From an uncultured Simplicispira sp. (GTDB taxonomy: Bacteria > Pseudomonadota > Gammaproteobacteria > Burkholderiales > Burkholderiaceae_C), in the NCBI GenBank assembly GCA_903882725.1, contig CAIRYF010000044.1:1-13532 (forward strand): DNA of 13,532 nucleotides. Reading direction: 5' to 3'. The notes under the pieces are model-generated. The model did no database searches. It saw nothing but the letters and a program-made list of their open reading frames with translations, and was not told where the DNA came from. How positions within the stretch are numbered: the first letter of the stretch is position 1; every line of letters begins with the position of its first letter. Of this stretch, positions 1 to 8,304 are shown piece after piece. The position numbers were made by a program, and so were the translations under genes.

Positions 1-405
1 GGTGTGATTCAGTTCTTGCCGCACAGTGGCGTGGGCGGCAACTTTGGTGGCTTTTTCGTGTGCTTTTTGGTGCTGTTCTTGACCACTGGCATCGGCAACG
101 GCTCGACCTTCAGCATGATTCCCATCATCTTTTTGACTGAAGCCATGCGCGGCGTCAATGCCAGCGACAACAATGCTGTGGCAATGGCGCAGAAAGAAGG
201 AAACACTCTGGCTGCAGCCACATTGGGCTTCACCGCAGCGATGGCCGCTTATGGTGGTTTCTTCATTCCTAAGAGCTATGGCAGCTCGATTGCCCTCACT
301 GGCGGGCCTGAGCTGGCGCTCTGGTCTTTTGCTGTTTTTTATGTCCTGTGCATCGGGGTGACCTGGTGGTACTACGCGCGCAAGCACGCTGAAATGCCGT
401 GCTAA
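1..405 (+). CDS. narK: Nitrate/nitrite transporter NarK, C-terminal fragment (5' end outside window)
   Basis: This is the end of a major facilitator superfamily transporter that moves nitrate in (with protons) and/or exchanges it for nitrite across the inner membrane. The frame is open from base 1, so the GTG at 4 is an internal codon, not the start; about 134 residues remain. Near fragment residues 28-41 the stretch TTGIGNGSTFSMIP matches the second nitrate signature motif of the NarK/NNP family. Hydrophobic segments fit the last transmembrane helices, followed by a short basic cytoplasmic tail (YYARKHAEMPC). It stops 34 bases before narG with no terminator between, so it is probably co-transcribed as in the narK1K2GHJI operons of pseudomonads. 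Whether it is a single NarK, a NarK2, or the second half of a NarK1-NarK2 fusion cannot be told from this fragment. Confidence 0.93.
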   Translation, partial: GVIQFLPHSGVGGNFGGFFVCFLVLFLTTGIGNGSTFSMIPIIFLTEAMRGVNASDNNAVAMAQKEGNTLAAATLGFTAAMAAYGGFFIPKSYGSSIALTGGPELALWSFAVFYVLCIGVTWWYYARKHAEMPC

Positions 406-425
406 ACATCTCCCTCACGACCCGA

Positions 426-433
426 AAAAGGAG
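426..433 (+). promoter_or_regulatory. Ribosome binding site of narG
   Basis: AAAAGGAG lies six bases before the ATG at 440, inside the 34-base narK-narG gap. No promoter or terminator is evident in that gap, which supports translation of narG from a narK-narG transcript. Confidence 0.7.
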
Positions 434-439
434 CCTCTA

Positions 440-3400
440 ATGAGCCATTTTCTAGACAGATTAAATTATTTTTCCAACCCGAGGGAGTCGTTTTCCGGTG
501 ACCATGGCTCCACTACCGATGAAGACCGCACTTGGGAAGACGCTTACCGTGATCGCTGGGCGCACGACAAGATCGTGCGCTCTACCCATGGCGTAAATTG
601 CACGGGCTCTTGCTCATGGAAGATTTACGTTAAAGGTGGCATCGTCACTTGGGAAACGCAGCAGACCGACTACCCACGCACGCGCCCTGATCTGCCTAAT
701 CACGAGCCCCGGGGTTGTGCCCGTGGTGCTAGCTACAGTTGGTATTTGTATTCGGCCAACCGCGTGAAGTACCCCATGGTGCGCGGTCGTTTGCTCAAAC
801 ACTGGCGCGCAGCAATGGCCGTGGCCAAAGATCCGGTGCAAGCTTGGACCAGCATTGTCGAAAACGAGGCTGCACGCAGCGAGTGGCAAAAGCAACGTGG
901 CCTAGGCGGCTTTGTGCGCAGCACTTGGGACGAAGTCAACCAGATGATTGCGGCGGCTAACGTCCACACCATCAAGAAGCACGGCCCAGATCGCATCATT
1001 GGCTTCTCGCCGATTCCGGCCATGAGCATGATCAGTTATGCCGCTGGTAGCCGATATTTGAGCTTGATCGGCGGTGTGTGCATGAGCTTCTATGACTGGT
1101 ATTGCGATTTGCCGCCTTCCAGTCCCCAAGTGTGGGGCGAGCAAACTGACGTGCCCGAGTCGGCCGATTGGTACAACTCCACCTTTATCATTGCTTGGGG
1201 TTCCAACGTACCGCAGACGCGCACCCCCGACGCCCATTTCTTTACTGAAGTGCGCTACAAGGGTGCCAAGACTGTGGCAGTGACGCCCGATTACTCCGAG
1301 GTGGCCAAGCTGGCCGACCTGTGGATGCACCCCAAACAGGGCACAGACGCCGCTGTGGCCATGGCCATGGGCCATGTGATTCTTAAAGAGTTCTACTTCA
1401 ACAAGCGTTCGGCATATTTCGACGATTACGCTCGCCGCTACACCGACTTGCCATTGCTGGTGGTTCTGAAAGAGCAAACTTTGCCTGATGGTCGCAAGGT
1501 TATGGTACCTGGCCGCTATGTGCGCGCCAGCGACTTTTCCGACCAATTAGGCCAAACCAACAATCCCGATTGGAAGACTGTGGCCTATGGCCTTGATGGC
1601 AAGGTTGTCCTGCCAACGGGCTCTATCGGTTTTCGTTGGGGCGACAGCGAGCGGCCTGATTTGGGGCAGTGGAACTTGGAGAGCAAGGACGCACGCACCG
1701 CTAACGAGACACCGCTCAAGCTGTCAGTCATCGAGGACGGTGCGCAGACGCACGATATTGTCGATGTCGCATTTCCGTATTTTGGTGGTGTAGCCACGCC
1801 CAATTTCACGGCCAACGAACAACTGGGCGGCGACATCATGCTGCGCCGTGTGCCAGTCTCGCGCCTAGCGCTGCAGGGCGACGGCATCTCGGGTGAGGTC
1901 ATGGTGGCTACCGTCTTTGACTTGCAAGTGGCTAACTACGGCGTCAACCGTGGTCTAGAGGGCGAAGGCTTAGACGGCGGTTATGACGCTGACGCGCCTT
2001 ACACCCCAGCTTGGCAAGAAAAAATTACTGGCGTTCCACGCGATCAAGTCATTACTATTGCGCGCCAGTTTGGTGACAACGCCGATAAGACCCATGGCAA
2101 GAGCATGGTCATCATCGGTGCGGCCATGAACCACTGGTATCACTGCGACATGAACTATCGCGGCATCATCAATATGTTGATGATGTGCGGTTGTATTGGT
2201 CAAAGTGGTGGTGGCTGGGCGCACTATGTGGGTCAAGAAAAATTGCGCCCACAAACTGGCTGGACGGCGTTGGCGTTTGCACTGGACTGGATTCGCCCAT
2301 CGCGCCAAATGAACAGCACCAGCTTTTTCTACGCACACACCGATCAGTGGCGCTATGAAAAATTGGGCATGGAAGAAATTCTGTCGCCGTTGGCAGACAA
2401 GGCGGCCTATAGCGGCTCCATGATCGACTACAACGTGCGCGCAGAGCGTATGGGGTGGTTGCCGTCGGCTCCGGCGCTGGAGACTAGCTCTTTGCAGGTC
2501 TTCAAGGATGCGCAGGCCCGTGGCATGGATGCCAAGGATTACGTAGTCAAGTCTATCCAAGATGGCTCGCTCAAGATGAGCTGTGAAGACCCAGACAGCC
2601 CAGCCAACTGGCCGCGCAATATGTTTGTCTGGCGCTCCAATATTTTGGGATCGTCGGGCAAGGGCCACGAATACTTCCTCAAGCATCTGCTGGGTACCAC
2701 CAATGGCGTGCAAGGCAAGGATTTGGGTAAGCAGGAGGCCAAGCCAGAAGAGGTGCGTTGGCACGCCCAAGGCCCAGAAGGCAAACTCGATTTGCTGGTG
2801 ACACTGGACTTTCGCATGAGCACTACTTGTCTGTATTCGGACATTGTGTTGCCCACGGCCACTTGGTATGAGAAAAACGACCTCAACACCAGTGATATGC
2901 ACCCGTTCATTCACCCACTGTCAACTGCAGTGGAGCCTGCTTGGCAGGCGCGCAGCGATTGGGAAATCTACAAAGGTTTTGCCAAGGCAGTGAGTGAAGT
3001 CAGTATCGGTCATTTGGGCGTCGAGAAGGACGTTGTGCTCACTCCCATCATGCACGACACCCCCGGTGAAATGGCGCAGCCCTACGATGTACGTGACTGG
3101 AAAAAAGGCGAAGTGGCCTTTATTCCGGGCAAGACTGCACCGCAGATCACGGTGGTCGAGCGCGACTATCCGAACCTGTTTAAACGCTTTACGGCCTTGG
3201 GCCCGTTGTTGAGCAAGGTGGGCAATGGCGGCAAGGGTATTTCTTGGAATACGCAGACCGAAGTTGGCCAGTTGGGCGACCTCAATGGCCGGGTGCGCGA
3301 AGAAGGCGTGACACAGGGTATGCCGCGTATCGTGACCGATATTGACGCCACTGAAGTGGTGTTGATGCTGGCACCAGAAACCAATGGACACGTGGCCTGC

Positions 3401-4231
3401 AAGGCTTGGGAAGCGCTGAGTGTGCAAACAGGGCGCGACCATGTGCATTTGGCGCTGCATCGCGAAGACGAAAAAATTCGTTTCCGCGATATCCAAGCGC
3501 AACCGCGCAAGATCATTAGCTCGCCTACTTGGAGTGGACTAGAGAGCGAGAAGGTCAGCTATAACGCCGGCTATACCAACGTACACGAACTGATTCCATG
3601 GCGCACCCTGACTGGTCGTCAGCAGTTCTATCAAGATCACCCTTGGATGCGTGATTTTGGCGAGGGTTTCTGCAGCTATCGGCCGCCGGTGAACCTGAAA
3701 ACGCTGCATGAAGTACAGGGCAAAATGTCCAATGGCAACACTGAAATTGCCCTGAACTTCATCACGCCGCATCAGAAGTGGGGTATTCACTCGACCTACA
3801 GCGACAACCTGCATATGCTCACCTTGAACCGTGGTGGGCCGGTGATTTGGTTGAGTGAGGATGACGCCCGCAGCGCTGGCATTGTCGATAACGATTGGGT
3901 TGAGCTGTTCAACTCAAACGGCGCTATTGCAGCGCGTGCGGTGGTCAGCCAGCGTGTGAACAACGGCATGGTGCTGATGTACCACGCGCAGGAAAAGATC
4001 ATCAACACCCCCGGCTCGGAAATTACCGGCACCCGTGGCGGTATCCACAACTCGGTGACTCGGATTGTGCTCAAGCCGACACACATGATTGGTGGCTATG
4101 CGCAGTACAGCTATGGCTTTAATTACTACGGCACCATCGGCACCAATCGTGACGAATTTGTGGTGGTGCGCAAGATGAATCGCGTGGACTGGTTGGACGA
4201 ACCGGCTGAAGCCGTAACGTCCCACGCTTAA
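440..4231 (+). CDS. narG: Respiratory nitrate reductase alpha subunit NarG
   Basis: Catalytic subunit of membrane-bound nitrate reductase: it reduces nitrate to nitrite at a molybdenum bis-MGD centre on the cytoplasmic side, with electrons from NarH. At 1263 residues it is close to the E. coli length of about 1247. The N-terminal cluster FS0 ligands are present: His50, Cys54 and Cys58 in HGVNCTGSC, and Cys93 in EPRGCARG, one residue beyond E. coli His49/Cys53/Cys57/Cys92. The expected Mo-ligating aspartate is Asp223 in YDWYCDLPP (E. coli Asp222). The C-terminal molybdopterin-dinucleotide binding region around residues 1115-1230 is recognisable (HSTYSDNLHMLTLNRGGP, then TGTRGGIHNS). There is no cleavable signal; the family carries only a vestigial Tat-like N-terminus. 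The ATG at 440 has a good ribosome binding site, and narH follows after 25 bases. No frameshift or missing ligand was seen. Confidence 0.98.
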   Translation: MSHFLDRLNYFSNPRESFSGDHGSTTDEDRTWEDAYRDRWAHDKIVRSTHGVNCTGSCSWKIYVKGGIVTWETQQTDYPRTRPDLPNHEPRGCARGASYSWYLYSANRVKYPMVRGRLLKHWRAAMAVAKDPVQAWTSIVENEAARSEWQKQRGLGGFVRSTWDEVNQMIAAANVHTIKKHGPDRIIGFSPIPAMSMISYAAGSRYLSLIGGVCMSFYDWYCDLPPSSPQVWGEQTDVPESADWYNSTFIIAWGSNVPQTRTPDAHFFTEVRYKGAKTVAVTPDYSEVAKLADLWMHPKQGTDAAVAMAMGHVILKEFYFNKRSAYFDDYARRYTDLPLLVVLKEQTLPDGRKVMVPGRYVRASDFSDQLGQTNNPDWKTVAYGLDGKVVLPTGSIGFRWGDSERPDLGQWNLESKDARTANETPLKLSVIEDGAQTHDIVDVAFPYFGGVATPNFTANEQLGGDIMLRRVPVSRLALQGDGISGEVMVATVFDLQVANYGVNRGLEGEGLDGGYDADAPYTPAWQEKITGVPRDQVITIARQFGDNADKTHGKSMVIIGAAMNHWYHCDMNYRGIINMLMMCGCIGQSGGGWAHYVGQEKLRPQTGWTALAFALDWIRPSRQMNSTSFFYAHTDQWRYEKLGMEEILSPLADKAAYSGSMIDYNVRAERMGWLPSAPALETSSLQVFKDAQARGMDAKDYVVKSIQDGSLKMSCEDPDSPANWPRNMFVWRSNILGSSGKGHEYFLKHLLGTTNGVQGKDLGKQEAKPEEVRWHAQGPEGKLDLLVTLDFRMSTTCLYSDIVLPTATWYEKNDLNTSDMHPFIHPLSTAVEPAWQARSDWEIYKGFAKAVSEVSIGHLGVEKDVVLTPIMHDTPGEMAQPYDVRDWKKGEVAFIPGKTAPQITVVERDYPNLFKRFTALGPLLSKVGNGGKGISWNTQTEVGQLGDLNGRVREEGVTQGMPRIVTDIDATEVVLMLAPETNGHVACKAWEALSVQTGRDHVHLALHREDEKIRFRDIQAQPRKIISSPTWSGLESEKVSYNAGYTNVHELIPWRTLTGRQQFYQDHPWMRDFGEGFCSYRPPVNLKTLHEVQGKMSNGNTEIALNFITPHQKWGIHSTYSDNLHMLTLNRGGPVIWLSEDDARSAGIVDNDWVELFNSNGAIAARAVVSQRVNNGMVLMYHAQEKIINTPGSEITGTRGGIHNSVTRIVLKPTHMIGGYAQYSYGFNYYGTIGTNRDEFVVVRKMNRVDWLDEPAEAVTSHA

Positions 4232-4256
4232 GCAGCCCCGCAAGAAGGAGAACACG

Positions 4257-5780
4257 ATGAAAATTCGCGCACAAATCGGCATGGTGCTGAACTTAGACAA
4301 GTGCATTGGCTGCCACACCTGTTCGGTGACTTGTAAAAACGTTTGGACCAGCCGCCCCGGTGTGGAGTACGCTTGGTTTAATAACGTCGAAACCAAGCCC
4401 GGTATTGGTTACCCCAAGGAGTGGGAAAACCAAGACAAGTGGAATGGTGGCTGGAACCGCAATGCGGACGGCAGCATTGCGCCGCGCCAAGGTGGCAAAT
4501 GGAAGATGCTGATGCGCATCTTCGCTAACCCCAATTTGCCGCAAATTGACGATTACTACGAGCCCTTCACGTTCGATTACGACCACTTGCAGTCGGCACC
4601 AGAAATGAAGGCACCGCCCACAGCACGCCCGCGCAGTCTGATCACTGGCCAGCGCATGGAAAAAATCGAATGGGGCCCGAACTGGGAAGAAATCTTAGGC
4701 GGCGAGTTCAGTAAGCGCAGCAAGGACAAGAACTTCGACGATATCCAAAAAGATATCTACGGCCAGTTCGAAAACACCTTCATGATGTATTTGCCGCGTT
4801 TGTGCGAGCATTGCCTGAATCCAGCCTGCGTAGCATCGTGCCCCTCGGGGTCAATCTACAAGCGCGAAGAAGACGGCATTGTCCTGATCGATCAGGACAA
4901 ATGCCGTGGCTGGCGTATGTGTATTTCGGGTTGCCCCTACAAGAAAATTTACTACAACTGGCAGACCGGCAAGGCCGAGATATGCATCTTCTGCTACCCG
5001 CGTATTGAGTCTGGCCAGCCCACGGTGTGCTCGGAAACTTGCGTTGGGCGCATTCGCTATTTGGGTGTATTGCTGTATGACGCAGACCGCATCCAAGAAG
5101 CTGCGAGCGTGGAGCGCGACCGTGACCTGTATCAAGCGCAGTTGGATATTTTCCTTGACCCCAACGACCCTGAAGTCATTAAACAGGCCTGCATCGACGG
5201 TATTCCTGACAACTGGATGCACGCTGCACGCAACAGCCCAGTCTACAAAATGGCGGTAGATTGGAAGGTGGCTTTGCCACTGCACCCAGAGTACCGCACG
5301 CTGCCTATGGTTTGGTACGTTCCGCCGCTGTCTCCTATTACTGCGGCAGCCAATGCTGGCCAGGTCAGTGCCAATGGCGAAATTCCAGATGTGTCGCAAT
5401 TGCGCATTCCAGTGCAGTATTTGGCTAATTTATTGACTGCTGGTGATACCGCCCCAGTGGTGCGGGCGCTCGAGCGTATGCTGGCCATGCGCACTTATCA
5501 GCGTGAAAAACACGTTGAACAACGCCAGAACCTGGCCGTACTCAAGCAGGTTGGTTTGACGCTGCATGAGGCCGAAGATATGTACCAGACCATGGCCATT
5601 GCCAACTATGAAGACCGTTTCGTCATCCCGACAACGCACCGGGAATATGCGGAAAATGCCTTTGATATTCGCGGTGGCTGCGGCTTTTCGTTTGGCAATG
5701 GCTGCTCGGATGGTGCCAGTGATGTCAGTTTGTTTGGTGGAAAAAAGCCGCGCACCATTCCGATCAAAGCCACGATCTAA
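4257..5780 (+). CDS. narH: Respiratory nitrate reductase beta subunit NarH
   Basis: Iron-sulfur electron-transfer subunit that carries electrons from the haems of NarI to NarG. The 507 residues compare with 512 in E. coli. All four cysteine groups are visible: C16/C19/C22/C26 (KCIGCHTCSVTC); C183/C186/C191/C195 (LCEHCLNPACVASC); C216/C222/C226 (KCRGWRMCISGC); and C243/C246/C258/C262. In the third group Trp219 stands where a cysteine would otherwise be, which in this family gives one [3Fe-4S] cluster beside three [4Fe-4S] clusters. The start at 4257 follows AAGAAGGAG six bases upstream. The stop codon directly abuts the GGAG that serves narJ (TAAGGAG), implying translational coupling. It acts with NarG on the cytoplasmic face. 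The C-terminal 150 residues match the beta-subunit-specific region (DRFVIPTTHREYAENAF) rather than a generic ferredoxin. Confidence 0.98.
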   Translation: MKIRAQIGMVLNLDKCIGCHTCSVTCKNVWTSRPGVEYAWFNNVETKPGIGYPKEWENQDKWNGGWNRNADGSIAPRQGGKWKMLMRIFANPNLPQIDDYYEPFTFDYDHLQSAPEMKAPPTARPRSLITGQRMEKIEWGPNWEEILGGEFSKRSKDKNFDDIQKDIYGQFENTFMMYLPRLCEHCLNPACVASCPSGSIYKREEDGIVLIDQDKCRGWRMCISGCPYKKIYYNWQTGKAEICIFCYPRIESGQPTVCSETCVGRIRYLGVLLYDADRIQEAASVERDRDLYQAQLDIFLDPNDPEVIKQACIDGIPDNWMHAARNSPVYKMAVDWKVALPLHPEYRTLPMVWYVPPLSPITAAANAGQVSANGEIPDVSQLRIPVQYLANLLTAGDTAPVVRALERMLAMRTYQREKHVEQRQNLAVLKQVGLTLHEAEDMYQTMAIANYEDRFVIPTTHREYAENAFDIRGGCGFSFGNGCSDGASDVSLFGGKKPRTIPIKATI

Positions 5781-5789
5781 GGAGCTGCC

Positions 5790-6482
5790 ATGTTCAAGAA
5801 AAAACCGGAGTCCTTGCGCCTGACGCTGCGGGCACTGGCATATTTGTTGAGCTATCCGGACGCAGAGCAGCGTTCGTATATGCCGCAACTGGCCGATACC
5901 CTGCAGGCAGAGCAGGCGCTCAAGGCAGATCGTTTGACTGAGCTGGTTGCCCTGTGCCGCCAGTTGGCAGCCTCCGATCCGATGGAGGCAGAGTCACGCT
6001 ATGTCGAAACCTTTGACCGTGGGCGCTCTACGTCGCTGCATCTGTTTGAGCATGTGCATGGTGACTCGCGCGAGCGAGGCCCAGCGCTCATTGATTTGAT
6101 GCAAACCTATGAGCGTGCTGGCTTACAGTTCAGTGCCCCAGAGCTACCTGATCACCTTGTGGTGGTACTGGAATTTTTGTCAACGCAGCCATCTGAGGTA
6201 GCGTGCGGATTTTTGGCTGAAATGTCCCATATCCTGACAACACTTTTCAGCGCTTTGGCAGGCCGTGGCAGTCCTTATGCCAGCGTGATTGGTGCCATCC
6301 TAGAAATTTCTGGACAGCAGGCGCAAGCTGTGCCTGTGGTCGAGGAGCCTGAGATTGATGATTCTTGGGATGAGCCCGTCGCCTTTGATGGTTGCAGCAC
6401 CCGTGGCCAAGCCAAACCTGGCCAGCCGCAACCTCTGCATTTTGTCCGTAATCCCCGTGTACCAGAAGGAGCGCCCCTATGA
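5790..6482 (+). CDS. narJ: Nitrate reductase assembly chaperone NarJ
   Basis: System-specific cytoplasmic chaperone of the NarJ/TorD/DmsD family. It binds apo-NarGH, assists insertion of the molybdenum cofactor and Fe-S cluster FS0, and holds back membrane docking until maturation. At 230 residues it is near the E. coli 236. The family core is clear: LRALAYLLSYPD at residues 14-25, YVETFDRGRSTSLHLFEHVH at about 71-90, and ELPDHLVVVLEFL at about 117-129. After about residue 183 there is an acidic segment (EEPEIDDSWDEP) and then a Pro/Gln-rich tail; tails of this kind vary across the family. The start at 5790 follows GGAG at 5781-5784. The stop overlaps the narI start as ATGA (6479-6482), a common arrangement that couples expression of the two genes. 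Confidence 0.96.
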   Translation: MFKKKPESLRLTLRALAYLLSYPDAEQRSYMPQLADTLQAEQALKADRLTELVALCRQLAASDPMEAESRYVETFDRGRSTSLHLFEHVHGDSRERGPALIDLMQTYERAGLQFSAPELPDHLVVVLEFLSTQPSEVACGFLAEMSHILTTLFSALAGRGSPYASVIGAILEISGQQAQAVPVVEEPEIDDSWDEPVAFDGCSTRGQAKPGQPQPLHFVRNPRVPEGAPL

Positions 6483-7204
6483 CCGCTTGGCTTGATACCC
6501 TGCTGTTTGGCATCTATCCCTATATTTGCTTGGCTGTTTTCTTTATTGGCAGCCTGATTCGCTTTGATCGTGACCAATACACTTGGAAAAGCGATTCATC
6601 GCAGTTGCTGCGCACCGGCAGCTTGCGCTGGGGCAGCAACCTATTTCACATTGGTGTGCTGTTTTTGTTTTTTGGGCACCTTGTTGGTATGTTGACGCCC
6701 CACGTCGTTTATGAGCACTTCATCAGTGCTGGATCCAAGCAATTGATGGCCATGATCAGTGGCGGCACTGCCGGCGTTTTAGGCATCATTGGGTTATCGC
6801 TGCTGTTGCATCGCCGCCTAACAGATCCACGGATTCGTATCACCTCCAAGACCAGCGACATCATGTTGCTGTGGTTGCTGTGGATTCAGCTGGCCTTAGG
6901 TTTGGCGACCGTTCCGCTATCGGCCCAGCATCTGGACGGTTCCGTGATGATGCTGTTGGCCGAGTGGGGACAGCGCATCGTCACCTTCCGCTCTGGTGGG
7001 GTTGAGTTGCTGGCCCAAGTGGGTTGGATATTCAAGACGCATATGTTCTTGGGCATGACTGTGTTCTTGATTTTTCCATTCACCCGTTTGGTTCATGTAT
7101 GGAGCGGCTTTGGTACGCTGGCGTATGTGCTGCGTCCTTACCAATTGGTACGGGCCCGCCGTATGAATCTTCCGGCTGGACACACTCAGTCGGCCAACAA
7201 GTAA
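6479..7204 (+). CDS. narI: Respiratory nitrate reductase gamma subunit NarI (cytochrome b)
   Basis: Membrane dihaem cytochrome b that oxidises quinol on the periplasmic side and anchors NarGH to the inner membrane. The 241 residues (E. coli 225) contain about five hydrophobic helices. All four axial haem ligands are identifiable: His57 and His67 in NLFHIGVLFLFFGHLVG, His188 in FKTHMF, and His206 in RLVHVWSG, each one residue after E. coli His56, His66, His187 and His205. The C-terminal tail after RLVHVWSGFGTLAYVLRPYQLVRAR is basic and should lie in the cytoplasm against NarGH. Translation starts at the ATG overlapping the narJ stop, with AGAAGGAG at 6464-6471. The gene ends 31 bases before the isomerase gene, in the same operon. 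Confidence 0.98.
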   Translation: MTAWLDTLLFGIYPYICLAVFFIGSLIRFDRDQYTWKSDSSQLLRTGSLRWGSNLFHIGVLFLFFGHLVGMLTPHVVYEHFISAGSKQLMAMISGGTAGVLGIIGLSLLLHRRLTDPRIRITSKTSDIMLLWLLWIQLALGLATVPLSAQHLDGSVMMLLAEWGQRIVTFRSGGVELLAQVGWIFKTHMFLGMTVFLIFPFTRLVHVWSGFGTLAYVLRPYQLVRARRMNLPAGHTQSANK

Positions 7205-7222
7205 TTGGTCTTGAGCGACTTT

Positions 7223-7228
7223 GGAGGA
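7223..7228 (+). promoter_or_regulatory. Ribosome binding site that fixes the isomerase start
   Basis: GGAGGA lies seven bases before the ATG at 7236. An in-frame TTG at 7221 would put the start inside this site and give an N-terminus of MEEKP, so the ATG at 7236 is strongly preferred. Confidence 0.75.
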
Positions 7229-7235
7229 GAAACCC

Positions 7236-8171
7236 ATGAGTGGATGTGGATCAGGCGGTGGCTGCGGTTGTGGCACCAGCACCCCCGAGAAAGTCAACCC
7301 GCTGACGCCTGATCAGCAGCTGGCCTACGACGCACTGGCAAGTAGCCTGGCTGCCCAAGATCTGGCACCCGAGCCAGCGCCAATTGCTCGTGCGCAGCCG
7401 CTGGTCCAGTGTCCGGTAGCGCGTGTCAATGGCGTGGCTTTGAATGACGCGGATCAGCTGTTGGATCCCGAAACGTTGCGCCAGCGCGCTTGCACCGAGT
7501 TACTGCGTCAAGCTGCGCAGCAGGCTGGTTTGCTGTCCGCACAAGACCAGTCGGCAACTGATGGCACCACCAGCGAAGCAGCCGCTGCCGCCATTGAACA
7601 GCTGCTAGAGCGTGAGCTGCAGGTGCCCGATCCTTCCGAAGAAGCCTGTCGCCGCTACCACGAAGCGCACCCTGCAGCCCATGTGCAAGGCGAGCGCGTA
7701 CAGCTGCGCCATGTGCTGTTTGCCGTTACACCGGGGGTGGACGTAAAACAGCTGCGCTTGCGCGCTGAGGCCTTGTTGCTAGAGTTGCGCTGCGCTGACG
7801 ATGGTGGTGACACTTTTAAAGCTGCTGCGCAAAAATGGTCTAACTGCCCCAGTGGCGCGCAAGGCGGCGAGTTGGGTTGGCTGACGCGCGCTGATTGCGC
7901 ACCCGAGTTTGCAAGGGACGTTTTTGGTGGCGCAGAAATTGGTGTGCTCTCGCGCTTGGTACACAGTCGCTTTGGTTTGCACGTGGTCGAAGTGGTGGCG
8001 CGCCAAGTGGGCGAACAGCCTTTGTTTGAGCAGGTGCAAGGTGCTGTGGCATTGGCGCTGCGTCAGCAAACTTGGATGAATGCTTTGCGCCAGTACTTGC
8101 AGCTACTTGCCGGAGCAGCCACGCTAGAAGGCGTAGATATCGAGGGTACGGACACTCCATTGGTGCAATAA
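7236..8171 (+). CDS. Parvulin-type peptidyl-prolyl cis-trans isomerase (PpiC/NifM-like) of the nar operon
   Basis: A 311-residue protein with a C-terminal parvulin (rotamase) domain at about residues 154-256. Landmarks are VQLRHVLFAV (His159), the core NCPSGAQGGELGWLTRADCA, PEFARDVF, and SRFGLHVVEVV. Residues 25-150 form an Ala/Gln/Glu-rich, probably helical NifM/SurA-like N-terminal region. The extreme N-terminus, CGSGGGCGCG with Cys4, Cys10 and Cys12, is unusual and could bind a metal. There is no signal peptide or membrane segment, so a cytoplasmic role is expected, on the same side as NarG and NarH. A PpiC-type gene follows narI in Pseudomonas aeruginosa (the narK1K2GHJI-PA3871-moaA1 order), so the position is conserved. 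The likely role is folding or maturation of the nitrate reductase, by analogy with NifM for the nitrogenase Fe protein; this is inference. It is the last gene before a probable terminator. Confidence 0.88.
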   Translation: MSGCGSGGGCGCGTSTPEKVNPLTPDQQLAYDALASSLAAQDLAPEPAPIARAQPLVQCPVARVNGVALNDADQLLDPETLRQRACTELLRQAAQQAGLLSAQDQSATDGTTSEAAAAAIEQLLERELQVPDPSEEACRRYHEAHPAAHVQGERVQLRHVLFAVTPGVDVKQLRLRAEALLLELRCADDGGDTFKAAAQKWSNCPSGAQGGELGWLTRADCAPEFARDVFGGAEIGVLSRLVHSRFGLHVVEVVARQVGEQPLFEQVQGAVALALRQQTWMNALRQYLQLLAGAATLEGVDIEGTDTPLVQ

Positions 8172-8178
8172 CCGGAAT

Positions 8179-8215
8179 GCCGTTGGTGTGATGATTGCAG
8201 CGCCGTTGGCGTGAT
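8179..8215 (+). repeat. Pair of near-identical 14-base direct repeats
   Basis: GCCGTTGGTGTGAT at 8179-8192 and GCCGTTGGCGTGAT at 8202-8215 differ at one base and begin 23 bases apart, roughly two helical turns. They lie just after the isomerase stop codon. The second copy runs into the 8-base palindrome GTGATCAC (8211-8218). They could be paired sites for a regulator of the downstream gene set or a local duplication. I do not recognise the motif. Confidence 0.4.
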
Positions 8216-8226
8216 CACAGGACAAT

Positions 8227-8245
8227 CTTGGCTATTATTGCCAAG
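8227..8245. promoter_or_regulatory. Small dyad (CTTGGC-N7-GCCAAG) around a TATTAT element
   Basis: Six-base arms CTTGGC (8227-8232) and GCCAAG (8240-8245) flank TATTATT. The centre contains TATTAT, a 5-of-6 match to a -10 hexamer, though no good -35 sits at the usual distance. It could be an operator or promoter remnant ahead of nrdJ, or a weak hairpin. It matches neither the FNR/Dnr consensus nor an NrdR box. Confidence 0.22.
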
Positions 8246-8254
8246 GCAAAAAAT

Positions 8255-8304
8255 ACAGATCCAAAACTAACAGCCTCATCAGAGGCTGTTAGTTTTGGAT
8301 CTGT
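8255..8304. terminator. Perfect 23-bp inverted repeat with 4-base loop, probable (bidirectional) terminator
   Basis: The arms 8255-8277 and 8282-8304 are exact reverse complements around the loop ATCA (8278-8281). The inner nine pairs (AACAGCCTC/GAGGCTGTT) are GC-richer and are followed on the + strand by AGTTTT, the outer pairs being AT-richer, so an inner stem plus short T run could terminate the nar operon. On the - strand the full stem is followed by ATTTTTT (complement of 8248-8254), a better intrinsic-terminator tail than the + strand has. Bidirectional function is therefore likely, although no - strand gene is visible in the window. A palindromic intergenic repeat element is the main alternative. 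Confidence 0.6.

Noticed and set aside
4..6. GTG at 4 as a start codon for a short transporter-like gene
   Set aside because: The frame is open to base 1 and the protein matches only the C-terminal part of NarK, so the codon is internal.
1970..2914. Long - strand open frame opposite narG
   Set aside because: Antisense shadow; the narG frame carries well-conserved protein sequence throughout this stretch.
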